DNA of 64,000 nt from Anaerolineaceae bacterium (GCA_002702065.1 NZXX01000009.1:372001-436000); one strand, 5' to 3'; positions 1-9,996 are shown, counted from the first letter of the stretch. Numbers and translations: made by a program. Notes: generated by a model not told the origin, from the sequence alone.

Positions 1-93
1 CCACACCCGACCCACCTGCCTGAACTTCCCGCGCCTGAAAAGCTGTGCTATAGTGCCCCCTTTGAACGAATTGGATCGTATACGAGGATAACG

Positions 94-1269
94 ATGCGCG
101 TATTACGTTCAACCCTGATTGTTCTGGTCCTGCTGATGCTGGTCGGGCTGGTGACGGCGCAGCAGACCACACCAGCGGTACCCGGTGAGTGGGTCGCCTT
201 TCCCGTCACAGCAACCCCCGGCCCGGATGACCCGCGTCTGGCCATCTGCACCGCGCCGACGCTGGATGGCTTTGTCCCTTACGTGGTGCGCCCCGGTGAC
301 CGGCTGGCGGATTTGCTCACGGGCACGCCGACCATCACGGTGACGCAGCTGGCGGCACTCAACTGCATTGATGACCCCGGCGCGCTGCCGGTTGGGTCGG
401 TGATCTGGCTGCCAGAGAACAGCAACCTGCCCATCGAAGCAGATGATGAACCAGAAGCCGAAACCGAAAGCACCGAGGAACCACAGGCCGATGCCGAGGC
501 TACGGAATTGCCAGCCGCAGATGAGGCTGACTCAACGGAAGCCTCGATCAGCCGGTTTGAAGCCAGCGAGGAAACCGTCCAGAATCAGGGCAATGTCACC
601 TTCGAGTGGCAGGCCACGGGCACAGAAGCCTATTTTTACCAGTGCCCACCCGATGAAGACGATGTTTGCGACCGGCCTTCCACCGCAGCACCAGCGCCCT
701 TAAGCGGGGAAATCACCCTGGGAAATTTTAAGTATGCCGGGCCGCAGCGCTTTCGGCTGGAGGTCGTGGGCGAGAGCGATGAGGATACCGTCACGCGGCA
801 TGTCACCATTGAAGTCACCTGTTCGCAGGAATGGCTGGGGGCAGTGACAGGCTACGAAGCCTGCCCACAGGACCCGGCTCGCGTACTGTTTGCCGCCTGG
901 CAGCCATTCGAAGGCGGCGTGATGATCTGGTTTTCGGACACGGAAGAAATCTGGGTGCTGACGAATGAAGACCAGCGGGTCCAGGTCTTCCCGGATACGT
1001 ATAATGAAGGCGAACCAGACCCGCAGTTCGAAGCACCGGAGAATCGTTTCACGCCGGTGCGCGGCTTTGGCCGGGTCTGGCAGGCGCTGGATGGCCCGGA
1101 TGGTCCGCTTGGCTGGGCGCTGTACGACGAAACAGGCTATGACGCCGCCCGACAGCCCGCAGGGTCACGGTCGTACACGACCTATATTCAGGGGCCGGGA
1201 GAAACGGTCTATGCCGTTACGCTGATCCCCCAGATTGACGTCCGGCTGTGGACGCAGGTGGATAGCTAA
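94..1269 (+). CDS. Secreted LysM-domain protein
   Basis: A 391-residue exported protein of unknown exact role. A signal peptide covers about residues 1-22 (hydrophobic LIVLVLLMLVGLV, then TAQ). A divergent LysM module lies at about 62-107 (YVVRPGDRLADLL, later LPVGSVIWLP), which suggests binding to glycan strands of the cell wall. An acidic Glu/Asp/Thr linker follows at 115-150, then an Ig-like beta segment and a tryptophan-rich C-terminal region (MIWFSDTEEIWVL). The ATG has a GAGGA ribosome site at 84-88. The LysM plus acidic linker resembles the two LysM proteins near 13.4-15.1 kb. Export and the LysM are clear; the C-terminal region is unassigned. Confidence 0.85.
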   Translation: MRVLRSTLIVLVLLMLVGLVTAQQTTPAVPGEWVAFPVTATPGPDDPRLAICTAPTLDGFVPYVVRPGDRLADLLTGTPTITVTQLAALNCIDDPGALPVGSVIWLPENSNLPIEADDEPEAETESTEEPQADAEATELPAADEADSTEASISRFEASEETVQNQGNVTFEWQATGTEAYFYQCPPDEDDVCDRPSTAAPAPLSGEITLGNFKYAGPQRFRLEVVGESDEDTVTRHVTIEVTCSQEWLGAVTGYEACPQDPARVLFAAWQPFEGGVMIWFSDTEEIWVLTNEDQRVQVFPDTYNEGEPDPQFEAPENRFTPVRGFGRVWQALDGPDGPLGWALYDETGYDAARQPAGSRSYTTYIQGPGETVYAVTLIPQIDVRLWTQVDS

Positions 1270-1287
1270 CACCAACCTGCAATTTTC

Positions 1288-1338
1288 GTAGGGGCGAGTC
1301 ATGACTCGCCCCTACTGCAAGACGCAGCCCGCTGCGTC
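1288..1338. repeat. Tandem palindromes between genes
   Basis: Positions 1288-1315 form a perfect 28-base palindrome with 14-base arms reading GTAGGGGCGAGTCA. A second hairpin, GACGCAGC with its complement after a 2-base loop, occupies 1321-1338. Similar GTAGGGG and GGGACGCAGCG hairpins occur elsewhere in this window, so this is probably a dispersed intergenic element. It could also end transcription of the LysM gene, although no T-tract follows. Confidence 0.7.
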
Positions 1339-1472
1339 CCTACACCAATTATTCAACACCTAACAAACATCCCAACGATGTAAACAAATCCAAACCTTGT
1401 CCTTTTGGCGTGCGTTTGGCTTTCCTTGTATGATGGAACTGAGTTCTCAACAGGGGTGGCGAACGCAAATTT

Positions 1473-4400
1473 ATGGCAGGTTTGGAAGGTCAGACGGTTA
1501 AAGGGTACGAACTCCGCGAACGCATCGGCGGGGGTGGTTTTGGTGAGGTATATCGCGCCTTTCAGACACTGCTCAAGCGCGATGTCGCCGTCAAGATTAT
1601 TCTGCCACAGCATGCCAACCAGCCGGAATTTATCCGCCGGTTCGAGGTCGAGGCGGAGCTGGTCGCACGGTTGGAACACCCGCATATCGTGCCCCTGTTC
1701 GATTACTGGCGTGAACCTGGCGGCGCCTATCTGGTCATGCGACTGCTGCGCGGCGGCAGTCTGGAAGACCTGACGGAACTGGGGCCGATTGATGCGGTCA
1801 AAGTGGCCCGCATTCTCGACCAGGTGACGGCAGCACTGAACGTCGCGCACCGCAACGGCGTCGTTCACCGCGACCTGAAACCCGCCAACATCCTGCTGGA
1901 CGAAGATGGCAACGCCTACCTGGCCGATTTTGGCATCGCCAAGGACCTGGGGTCGGCTACATCTTCCCAGACGATGGAAGGGCTGCTGACGCCCAATTAC
2001 GCCGCGCCGGAACAATTCAAGGGTGAGCCGGTCACCGCGAAGACTGACCTGTACAACCTCGGCCTGATGCTGTTCGAGATGCTGACAGGTCGCCCGCCAT
2101 TTTCCGGTTCGCTGCACGAAGTCATCTTCAAGCATGTCAGCGAACCCATCCCCTCCGTGCGCGATTTTCAGCCGGACCTGCCCAACGCCGTTGATGAAGT
2201 GATCGCACGAGCGACAGCCAAAATCCCGGAAGATCGCTTCCCCACAGCGGTTGCCTTTGCCGCCGCCTTCAGGAGCGCACTCGCCAGCGCCAACCTGCTC
2301 GACACCGAAACGCCGCCCGACCTGTACGGCGCGACGGATATTCTGGGCGACGAAACGGTGATCGAGGAAGACACGTCGCTGCTGGAAAATCCGTACAAGG
2401 GCCTGCGTGCCTTTCGTGAAGGCGATGCCGACGACTTTTTCGGGCGCGATGACCTGATCCGGCGGTTGCAGGGACGGATGAATCTGGAAAACGGTGGCCA
2501 ACGGTTTCTGGCGGTGGTCGGGCCGAGCGGCAGCGGGAAGTCAAGCGTGGTCAAGGCCGGTCTGATTCCGTCGCTGCGGCAGGGCGCTCTGCCGGATTCG
2601 GATGACTGGTTTGTCACCGAGATGTACCCCAGCAGCCAGCCGATGGCCGAACTGGAAGCGGCGCTGCTGCGCGTGGCGATCAACCCGCCCGAAAGCCTGA
2701 TCCACCAGCTTGAGGAAGATGAACGCGGTCTGATGCGTGCCCTCAAGCGCATTCTGCCGGCGGACGACGATACCGAACTGGTGCTGATTATCGACCAGTT
2801 TGAAGAACTGTTCACGCAGGTGGAGATTGAAAAAGCGCGGCTGCACTTCCTCAACAGCCTGCGAACAGCGCTGGAAGACCCCAAATCCCGGCTACGGGTG
2901 ATCGTCACCATTCGCGCCGATTTTTATGACCGCCCGCTGCAATATGAAGCGCTGGGCGAACTGATGCGCCGCCAGACCGAGGTGGTGCTGCCCCTGTCGA
3001 CAGCGGACCTTCAAAGCGCCATTCTCGGCCCGGTGGATCGAGTCGGCGTAACGATGGAGCCGGGGCTGGCCCAGTCGATTATCGACGATGTGGGCGAACA
3101 GCCGGGCACGCTGCCGCTGCTGCAATATGCCCTGACGGAATTATTCGAACGGCGCACCGGGCGCCTGCTGACGTTGCAGGCCTATACCGACATCGGCGGG
3201 GTGACGGGGGCGCTGGCCCGGCGGGCGGATGAACTCTACCGCAATTTTACGCCCCAGCAGCAGGAAGCGGCGCGCCAGTTATTCCTGCGGCTGGTCACAT
3301 TGGGCGAAGGCACGGAAGACACGCGGCGGCGTGTGCGGCGGGTAGAATTGGGCACCGACCCGCACCTGGATGAGGTCATCGGCACATTCGGCCAGTATCG
3401 CCTGCTGACATTCGACCGCGACCCGGTGACACGCGGCCCCACCGTTGAGGTCGCCCACGAGGCGCTGATCCGCACATGGGAACGGCTGCGCGAGTGGATT
3501 GCCGACAGCCGCGAAGATTTACGCGTCCAGCGGCGCTTGACGGCAGCAACGGCGGAATGGCTGACATCGGGCCGCAACCCGGACTTTCTGGCATCCGGCA
3601 CGCGGCTGGATCAATTCGAAGAATGGAGCCGGGGTACCGCCCTGACACTCAACCAGGACGAGCGCGATTATCTGCAAACCAGCATCGCAGAGCAGGCCGC
3701 CCGCCGCGCCCGCGACGAAGCCATTGCCCGCCGGGTGCAGAATCTGGGCCGGGCGACCGCCGTGCTGATGGGGATGATTATTATTGCCGTGATCGCGACC
3801 GTCATCTTCCTGAATCAGGCATCGATATCGCAATCACGCGCCAACGACGCACAAACCCAGGTCGCGTTTGCGGCTGAGACACTCACGCCGGTGCAGGGGA
3901 CCATTGCTGTCGCGCAGGCCCAGATCGACAATGTGGGCCTCACACTCACGCCCGCGCAGGGTACAGCCGATGCCGCCCAGAACGCCGCTGATTCTGCCAA
4001 TGCGCTGGCATCCACCGCGCAGGCGCAGGTCGACAACGTGGGGCTGACCCTCACGCCGCAGCAGTCGACGGTGGTGGCGGCGCAGGGCCTGTTCGATAAC
4101 GTCGGCCTCACGCTCACGCCGGTACAGGGCACGGTTGATGCGGCCCAGGCGCAGGTCGATAACGTCGGCGCGACACTGACCCCCGTACAAGCGACGGTCA
4201 ACGCTGCCCAGCAGGACGCCGCCCAGGCCAATGTACTGGCTGGAACCGCGCAGGCACAGGTAGATACCATCGGCGCGACGCTGACCCCGGTGCTGGGTAC
4301 GGCAATCGCCGCGCAAGGTGCTGCCCAGGAAGCCAACAATCTGGCATCGACGGCGCAAGCGCAGGTGGATAATGTTGGTTTCACGCTCACGCCGCAGCAG

Positions 4401-7400
4401 GCAACGGTGGTGGCGGCGCAGGGTCTGTTCGATAACGTGGGCCTCACCCTGACGCCCGTTCAAGGCACAGTCGAGGCCGCGCAGGCGCAGGTGGATAACG
4501 TCGGCGCGACGCTGACCCCGGTGCAGGCGACGATTATGGCGGCGGAAAATGACGCCCGGCAGGCCAACATGCTGGCTGGTGAAGCGCAGACGCAGGTGGC
4601 GCAGGTGGCCGAAACCCTCACGCCGCAGCAGGGCACTGTCGCAGCGGCCCAGGTGCTGGTCGATAACGTGGGGGCTACCCTCACCCCGGCGCAGGCGACC
4701 ATCGCCGTTGCGCAGGCGCAGCTCGCTGAAGTGGGCGCAACGCTCACCCCACAGCAGGCGACCATCGCAGCCGCCCAGGCACAGGTCGAAAATGTCGGCC
4801 TCACGCTGACACCGCAGCAGGGTACGGTCGTGGCGGCGCAGCTTCTGAGCGAGAATGTCGGCCTTACGCTCACCCCCGTTCAGGGCACCGTCGTGGCCGC
4901 ACAGGCGCAGGTCGAGATGGTCGGTGCCACCCTCACCCCGGTGCAGGCGACAGTCGTCGCAGCCCGCAATGATGCCGATAGTCTGTCATTGGCCGTCAGC
5001 GCGGAACAGGCCGTTTCCAATGGCAATTATGATCTGGCGCTGGCCCTCATCCTCGAATCGATTCGCCTCAACCCGAATCTCACGCAGGCACAGCGGTCAC
5101 TCAACCAGATCGCATTTAACAGCCCGCGCCTCAGCTTTAATAACGTACAGGCCGTGCGCTTCAGCCCGACCACCCGCATGATGGCGATCAGCGATGGCAC
5201 CGCCATCGAAGTCTGGAATATCGAAACGCGGCAGCAGGTCGACCGGCTGGAAGGCCACAGCGGCCCGGTGCTGGATCTCGCCTTCAGCCCCAACGGCCAG
5301 TATCTGGCAACAGCCTCGCAGGACACCACCGCCATTATCTGGGATGTTAGCCGCTGGCCGATTGGTGAACCGGCGGTCATCCTTCACCAGCTCAGCGGGC
5401 ATGGCGCAGCCGTCAACGCGGTCGTATTCAACAACGAGAACAATTTCCTGCTCACCGGGTCTGACGACACCAACGTCATTCGCTGGGATGTCGGCAGCGG
5501 GGCCGAGGTGCAGCGGTACAGCGGGCAGCCATGGCCGGTCGAAAAACTGGCTTATGCCGAGGGCGGACGCGATTTCTTTGCCTGGACGGAAGCCAACAAC
5601 ACGCGCATTCTCAACCTGTGGCACGGCGCCAATGGCACGCGCCTGTTCTCCGACGACCAGTTTATCTTCGACGAGTTTTCGCCCAATATGCGTAACGCGT
5701 TGCTGGGTGGCGGCAGCACGCCGCTTCAGGTCTATAACGCGGCCAACCGCCGTCTGGAACGTGAGTTTACACGCGGCTTCAACTGGGCGACGGATACGGC
5801 AACCGGCGCGGCATTCCGGCCTTTCAACGGCTCCGAAATATTGATCGGGCTGGAATCGACCAACAACGACAACCGTCTGGTGCTGGCCTCGGTCGGCTCC
5901 GGCGAAATTATCCGCCAGTTTCAGGGGGATGCCGCCCGCCGCGTCAACGGGGTTGCGTTCAACCCGGATGGCACGCTGGCGATTTCCGGCTATGGCAACC
6001 AGCTTGTGCTGTGGGATGTCGAAACCGGCACGTCGATCCGGCGGTTAACGGCGCACAACGATCTGGTATCGGAGATCGCCTTCAGCCCGGATGGCCGCTA
6101 CGCCATGTCAAAATCGCGCGACAACAATGTGCGCATCTGGGACATCACCAGCGGCGACAGCGCCGAGATGATCCGCCTGCGCGTGCCCGTAGATATTCCT
6201 GACCGGGCCGCGCCGCATATCCCCGGTTTCCACCCGGCTCGTGGCTCGATCTTCGCCGGGGTGTGGGTTGATCTGTTCGAGTGGAGCATCCAGACCGGGC
6301 AGCATACCGGCACCGTCACCGTCGGCGCGCCGATCATCAACTCGCTGTACAGCCCCAGCGAACCGCGCGTCGTCACCATTCTGGAAAATGTGGCGATTTT
6401 GTGGAACCTCGACGCCGGGACACAGGGCCTGATCGACCGCTTCGCCAACAGCAACGATCTGTTCAGCGGTGCCGGCAATTACAGCCCCAACGGCAGTTAT
6501 CTGGCGCTCGATGGCCGGCAGTCCATCTACGTCTACGACATGACCACCCGCCAGCGGATGACCAATATCAGCAAACCGCAGCTGCCGCCGGGCTATGTCT
6601 TTACCGGTCTGGCGATTTCGCCGGATGGCACACGCGTGGTCGGCGCAACCGGCAACCCGGATGAAGCGGAAGCCCCAGCCGGTGAGATTATCCTGTGGGA
6701 TGCTGCCAGCGGCGTGGAACTGCTGCGCTACCCGGTGGAACATACGCGCACGATTAACAGCGTGGCGATCAGCCCGGATGGCCGCAGCGTCTTAACAGCC
6801 TCCGACGATAACACACTGATCCTGTGGGACCTGGAAAGCGGGCAGGTGCTCAAGCGCTTTGCCGGGCACACCGACGACGTGAATATCGGCTTGTTCAGCC
6901 CGGACCCGACTAATCCGTTTGTGTTGTCCGCCTCCGATGATACGACCATCATCCTGTGGGACCTCGACAGTGCCCAGCCACTGCGCCGTTTCCAGGGGCA
7001 TATCCAACCCATCACCGGCCTCAACCTTAGCCCGGATGGGCGGCGAATGGTGTCGGCAACGGTCGACAACAGCCTGATCGTGTGGCGCATCGAAACCCCG
7101 CAGGAAGTCATCGACTGGGTACTGGCGAATCGCTATGTCAAGCCGTTTGCGCCGGATGAATGCAACCAGTATCAGGTGCGCAACTGCAATGCGAATATCC
7201 CGGTCAACCTGCCCGCGCCGACCGCAGCCCCGGCCCAGCCTGTCGAGCCAACGCCCGCCGAACAGGTCGACGCGGCAACAGCGACGGCGACCCTTGCGGA
7301 AGTGGCCGAAGCCACCCCCAGCCCAACCGCGCTGCCGCAGGCATTAAAGTCCTTCGCCACCAACACAGGCAGCAGCAATGTCAACGTGCGCAGCACCGAC

Positions 7401-7973
7401 AGCACCAGCGCACCGATTGTCGATGTGCTGCGGGTGAATGAACGGGTCGAGATTCTGGGCATCAGCAGCCGGGGGTCTGGCTGGTATCAGATCGTGCTGC
7501 CGGATGGTCGTCTGGCATGGGTGTCCGGCTCGGTCATCAGCATTGATGGGAACCCGGCCAATATCCCATCGGTGGACCCGCCGCCCGTCGTCGCCCAGCC
7601 GACTCAAGCCCCGGCCAGCAACAGCGGCAGTACTGGCGGCACCGGGGGTCAGGCACCTGCGACCGAGGCATCCGCCTACAATTGCAGCGCCTTCGGCCTG
7701 ACCTCGCCCATCGGCTACCTCAATGCGGGCAGCACCACTTTCTACTGGGACCCGCTGCCGGGCGTGCAGGCGGAATACTGGCTGTCGATCTTCAACGAGC
7801 AGGGGCAGCCCGCCAAGATCGTCAACGCCGGCAGCAGTACCAGCACCACCGTCGATACCAGCGAAGCAGGCATTGGTTCGGGCTTCAGCTTCAGCTATGA
7901 GGTCAATGTGTTCGTCAATGGCGAGACGGTTTGCCCGGCATCTGGCAGCGTGGGGGCACGCCCGGCCAGCTAG
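1473..7973 (+). CDS. Ser/Thr kinase - STAND ATPase - WD40 - SH3b protein
   Basis: A 2166-residue signalling protein. Residues 10-270 are a complete Hanks-type kinase: glycine loop GGGGFGEVY, Lys41, HRDLKPAN with catalytic Asp134, and DFG at Asp152. Residues 308-700 match the nSTAND1 type of NTPase (NPYKGLRAF start, Walker A GPSGSGKSS at 350-358, Walker B LVLIIDQFEELF with Asp441). A membrane segment at about 763-785 is followed by fifteen TLTP-marked units, mostly 21 residues long, at 800-1175. Then come WD40 repeats (about 1215-1890, with DNTLILWDLESG and DTTIILWDLDS), a low-complexity linker, an SH3b domain (about 1967-2026) and a beta-rich tail. By inference the kinase and STAND modules are cytoplasmic and the propeller and SH3b are outside, so it may be a receptor kinase sensing the envelope. 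The substrate is unknown. Confidence 0.93.
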   Translation: MAGLEGQTVKGYELRERIGGGGFGEVYRAFQTLLKRDVAVKIILPQHANQPEFIRRFEVEAELVARLEHPHIVPLFDYWREPGGAYLVMRLLRGGSLEDLTELGPIDAVKVARILDQVTAALNVAHRNGVVHRDLKPANILLDEDGNAYLADFGIAKDLGSATSSQTMEGLLTPNYAAPEQFKGEPVTAKTDLYNLGLMLFEMLTGRPPFSGSLHEVIFKHVSEPIPSVRDFQPDLPNAVDEVIARATAKIPEDRFPTAVAFAAAFRSALASANLLDTETPPDLYGATDILGDETVIEEDTSLLENPYKGLRAFREGDADDFFGRDDLIRRLQGRMNLENGGQRFLAVVGPSGSGKSSVVKAGLIPSLRQGALPDSDDWFVTEMYPSSQPMAELEAALLRVAINPPESLIHQLEEDERGLMRALKRILPADDDTELVLIIDQFEELFTQVEIEKARLHFLNSLRTALEDPKSRLRVIVTIRADFYDRPLQYEALGELMRRQTEVVLPLSTADLQSAILGPVDRVGVTMEPGLAQSIIDDVGEQPGTLPLLQYALTELFERRTGRLLTLQAYTDIGGVTGALARRADELYRNFTPQQQEAARQLFLRLVTLGEGTEDTRRRVRRVELGTDPHLDEVIGTFGQYRLLTFDRDPVTRGPTVEVAHEALIRTWERLREWIADSREDLRVQRRLTAATAEWLTSGRNPDFLASGTRLDQFEEWSRGTALTLNQDERDYLQTSIAEQAARRARDEAIARRVQNLGRATAVLMGMIIIAVIATVIFLNQASISQSRANDAQTQVAFAAETLTPVQGTIAVAQAQIDNVGLTLTPAQGTADAAQNAADSANALASTAQAQVDNVGLTLTPQQSTVVAAQGLFDNVGLTLTPVQGTVDAAQAQVDNVGATLTPVQATVNAAQQDAAQANVLAGTAQAQVDTIGATLTPVLGTAIAAQGAAQEANNLASTAQAQVDNVGFTLTPQQATVVAAQGLFDNVGLTLTPVQGTVEAAQAQVDNVGATLTPVQATIMAAENDARQANMLAGEAQTQVAQVAETLTPQQGTVAAAQVLVDNVGATLTPAQATIAVAQAQLAEVGATLTPQQATIAAAQAQVENVGLTLTPQQGTVVAAQLLSENVGLTLTPVQGTVVAAQAQVEMVGATLTPVQATVVAARNDADSLSLAVSAEQAVSNGNYDLALALILESIRLNPNLTQAQRSLNQIAFNSPRLSFNNVQAVRFSPTTRMMAISDGTAIEVWNIETRQQVDRLEGHSGPVLDLAFSPNGQYLATASQDTTAIIWDVSRWPIGEPAVILHQLSGHGAAVNAVVFNNENNFLLTGSDDTNVIRWDVGSGAEVQRYSGQPWPVEKLAYAEGGRDFFAWTEANNTRILNLWHGANGTRLFSDDQFIFDEFSPNMRNALLGGGSTPLQVYNAANRRLEREFTRGFNWATDTATGAAFRPFNGSEILIGLESTNNDNRLVLASVGSGEIIRQFQGDAARRVNGVAFNPDGTLAISGYGNQLVLWDVETGTSIRRLTAHNDLVSEIAFSPDGRYAMSKSRDNNVRIWDITSGDSAEMIRLRVPVDIPDRAAPHIPGFHPARGSIFAGVWVDLFEWSIQTGQHTGTVTVGAPIINSLYSPSEPRVVTILENVAILWNLDAGTQGLIDRFANSNDLFSGAGNYSPNGSYLALDGRQSIYVYDMTTRQRMTNISKPQLPPGYVFTGLAISPDGTRVVGATGNPDEAEAPAGEIILWDAASGVELLRYPVEHTRTINSVAISPDGRSVLTASDDNTLILWDLESGQVLKRFAGHTDDVNIGLFSPDPTNPFVLSASDDTTIILWDLDSAQPLRRFQGHIQPITGLNLSPDGRRMVSATVDNSLIVWRIETPQEVIDWVLANRYVKPFAPDECNQYQVRNCNANIPVNLPAPTAAPAQPVEPTPAEQVDAATATATLAEVAEATPSPTALPQALKSFATNTGSSNVNVRSTDSTSAPIVDVLRVNERVEILGISSRGSGWYQIVLPDGRLAWVSGSVISIDGNPANIPSVDPPPVVAQPTQAPASNSGSTGGTGGQAPATEASAYNCSAFGLTSPIGYLNAGSTTFYWDPLPGVQAEYWLSIFNEQGQPAKIVNAGSSTSTTVDTSEAGIGSGFSFSYEVNVFVNGETVCPASGSVGARPAS
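3879..4970 (+). repeat. 63-base coding repeats, TLTP units
   Basis: Inside the kinase gene the segment encodes fifteen units of the pattern TLTPxQxTVxAAQxxVDNVGx, 21 residues (63 bases) each, with some units lengthened by about 14 residues rich in Ala and Gln. The 21-residue period equals three heptads, so a long coiled-coil stalk is plausible. Neighbouring units are close but not identical in DNA, which points to past tandem duplication with later divergence. Confidence 0.85.
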
Positions 7974-8067
7974 CATGTGCATTCCCCCAATCTTCAGGGG
8001 GCACAGCAACAATTGCGCCCGTGTCACCGTATACAGAGTGTAACTACTCAAAAACGGAGGCAATGCA

Positions 8068-8415
8068 ATGGGTGCGTTTGCACTATTTGTCCTGATTTTA
8101 CTGGGGCTGATTATCGTCGGACCCGTGCTGCACGTGGTCGTCTGGCTGACCATCGACCTGATCGTCAGCATCTTCTTCTGGATGCTGGCCGGTATGTTCG
8201 CCGGGCGGCTCATTCGCGGGCGCGGTTATGGCCCGGCAGGTGATATTCTGCTTGGGCTGGTTGGCGGCGTGATCGGTTCGATCCTCCTCAGCCTGATCGG
8301 GCTGGGCGGCATCGGCCAGATTCCGCTGATCGGCGGCATCGTTGTCGGCATCATCGGCGCGGTGTTTGTGGTATGGCTGGGGCGCCTGTTCGGCAACCAG
8401 AATTTTGCAGCCTAG
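8068..8415 (+). CDS. GlsB/YeaQ/YmgE family membrane protein
   Basis: A 115-residue integral membrane protein of the transglycosylase-associated (GlsB/YeaQ/YmgE) family. It is nearly all hydrophobic with glycine-rich helices; the family hallmark is at about 45-100 (MLAGMFAGRLIRGRGYG, LGLVGGVIGSILLSLIG and VVGIIGAVFVVWLGRL). It is longer at the N-terminus than the usual ~85 residues, with an extra membrane helix. A GGAGG site at 8056-8060 fixes the ATG. In other bacteria members respond to stress, but their molecular role is not settled. Nothing in its neighbours adds to this. Confidence 0.85.
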   Translation: MGAFALFVLILLGLIIVGPVLHVVVWLTIDLIVSIFFWMLAGMFAGRLIRGRGYGPAGDILLGLVGGVIGSILLSLIGLGGIGQIPLIGGIVVGIIGAVFVVWLGRLFGNQNFAA

Positions 8416-8447
8416 CCGAAATCCCCCATCCCTAAAATCCATACGGC

Positions 8448-8487
8448 GGGACGCAGCGTTCAAACCCAAGTGGGTGCGCTGCGTCCC
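8448..8487. repeat. GGGACGCAGCG hairpin
   Basis: An 11-base perfect inverted repeat (GGGACGCAGCG at 8448-8458 and its complement at 8477-8487). The 18-base loop itself contains ACCCA and TGGGT. The stem sequence repeats the GACGCAG hairpin at 1321-1338, so both probably belong to one dispersed family. It lies between two co-oriented genes. Confidence 0.6.
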
Positions 8488-8602
8488 TGTCGATTCAACC
8501 GCTGGCCTGTGATGGTCTCTTGTGCCTGTCCCCATCTGCCCGCATAATCATCGCGTGTGGCAACAAACACCATAGACAATCATTCAGGGTTATTCACAAT
8601 TC

Positions 8603-9850
8603 ATGTCAACTGAGATCAAGACTCCTCCCGCAAAACGCGACCCGTATGCGGTACTGCGCTTTCGTGATTTTCGCTTGCTGATCGCCGGGCGCTTTGTGGC
8701 GCAGGTCGGCGAAATGATGGTGAGTGTCAGCATCGGCTGGGAGCTGTACGAACGCACCGGCGACCCGTTTGCGCTGGGGCTGGTCGGGCTGGTGCAGGTC
8801 ATCCCGGTGCTGCTGCTGTCGCTGCCGGGTGGCTATGTGGCAGATCGCTACAACCGCAAGTGGATTACGCTCATTTCGCAGGTGGTGCTGGTTTGCTGTT
8901 CGCTGGTGCTGGCGCTGCTGTCGATTACACAGGGCGCGCTGCCACTGCTGTATCTGACGCTGGCCGTCATCGGCGCGGCGCGGGCCTTCAATAACCCGGC
9001 AGAGGCGGCACTAACCCCGCAGATTATCCCACCGGAGCATTATTTCAGCGCGTCGGCCTGGAGCGCGAGCGTATGGCAGCTTTCATCCATTCTGGGCCCG
9101 GCAATGGGCGGGTTGATTATCGCCATTACGAACAGCGCCACCGCCGTTTATGTGGTGAATGCCGCTGCCGGACTGGTGCTGGTGGGGGCGCTGCTGCTGA
9201 TCCGCAGCAAACAGGTCAGCTATGCCGAGCAGGATGAACCGCCGTTGCAGGCGCTGCGCGGGGGCATTCGCTTTGTGCGCAGTGCGCCGATTATTCTGGC
9301 GTCCATCTCGCTGGATATGTTCGCCGTGCTGCTGGGCGGGGCGACCTTCCTGCTGCCGGTGTTCGCCAAGGACATCCTGTTCACCGATGCAACCGGGCTG
9401 GGCATTCTGCGGGCAGCGCCGTCGATCGGGGCGATGCTGATGGCGCTGTATCTGGCCCGGCGCGATTCGTTCTCGCAGACCGGCAAAACGCTGCTGCTGG
9501 CCGTGGCCGGGTTTGGCGTGGCGACGATCATCTTTGGCCTGTCGACCTCGTTCCTGCTGTCGCTGCTGATGCTGGTGGTGCTGGGCGCGCTGGATAATAT
9601 CAGCGTGGTCATTCGCCATACGCTGCTGCTGACCTATACGCCGGATGCCATGCGCGGGCGCGTCGAGGCGGTGAGCAGCGTGTTTATCGGCACCTCCAAC
9701 GAACTCGGCGGCTTTGAGTCCGGCGTGGCGGCGGCGCTGCTGGGGCCGGTTGGGGCGGTGGTCTTTGGCGGTCTGGGCACGCTGGCGGTGGTCGCCACCA
9801 TTGCGGCGCGTTCCCCCAAACTGCGACGGCTCGGCGCCATCGGGGATTGA
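8603..9850 (+). CDS. MFS transporter, EntS-like
   Basis: A 415-residue major facilitator of the Bcr/EntS-type exporter group with about twelve hydrophobic helices. Early residues YAVLRFRDFRLLIAGRF and the loop motif GGYVADRYNRKW (loop 2-3 signature GxxxDRxxR) are typical of the EntS/MFS_3 family, as is SSILGPAMGGLII in helix 5. The substrate cannot be told from sequence; relatives export siderophores or drugs. The first ATG is used, although its ribosome site is weak. It stands alone between a GlsB-type gene and convergent genes. Confidence 0.88.
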   Translation: MSTEIKTPPAKRDPYAVLRFRDFRLLIAGRFVAQVGEMMVSVSIGWELYERTGDPFALGLVGLVQVIPVLLLSLPGGYVADRYNRKWITLISQVVLVCCSLVLALLSITQGALPLLYLTLAVIGAARAFNNPAEAALTPQIIPPEHYFSASAWSASVWQLSSILGPAMGGLIIAITNSATAVYVVNAAAGLVLVGALLLIRSKQVSYAEQDEPPLQALRGGIRFVRSAPIILASISLDMFAVLLGGATFLLPVFAKDILFTDATGLGILRAAPSIGAMLMALYLARRDSFSQTGKTLLLAVAGFGVATIIFGLSTSFLLSLLMLVVLGALDNISVVIRHTLLLTYTPDAMRGRVEAVSSVFIGTSNELGGFESGVAAALLGPVGAVVFGGLGTLAVVATIAARSPKLRRLGAIGD

Positions 9851-9853
9851 TGA

Positions 9854-9985
9854 CTGCTTGCCGCAGGCTCAAGCCATGCGGCAAATTTTCATGCGCACTA
9901 AAGGCGCAATTAAACAGAGCCCGTTTAGTGGGCTTTATTCTTGATAGCCATGTGGCTTTAGCCCTTGGCGGCACAAACAGCCACC
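9854..9985. other. Intergenic stretch with small hairpins
   Basis: No gene is supported here. The stretch between convergent genes contains AGCCC at 9918-9922 pairing with GGGCT at 9930-9934 followed by TTTATTC, a weak terminator for the MFS gene. It also has a CACTAAA and TTTAGTG pairing at 9895-9930. Its look (AAGGCGCAATTAAACAGAGC next to the hairpin) suggests a dispersed non-coding element; copies elsewhere were not found in this window. Confidence 0.35.
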
Positions 9986-9996
9986 CAAATCAGACA

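Noticed and set aside
1353..2501. Open frame of 382 codons on the minus strand
   Set aside because: It is antisense to the kinase domain and lacks any family pattern.
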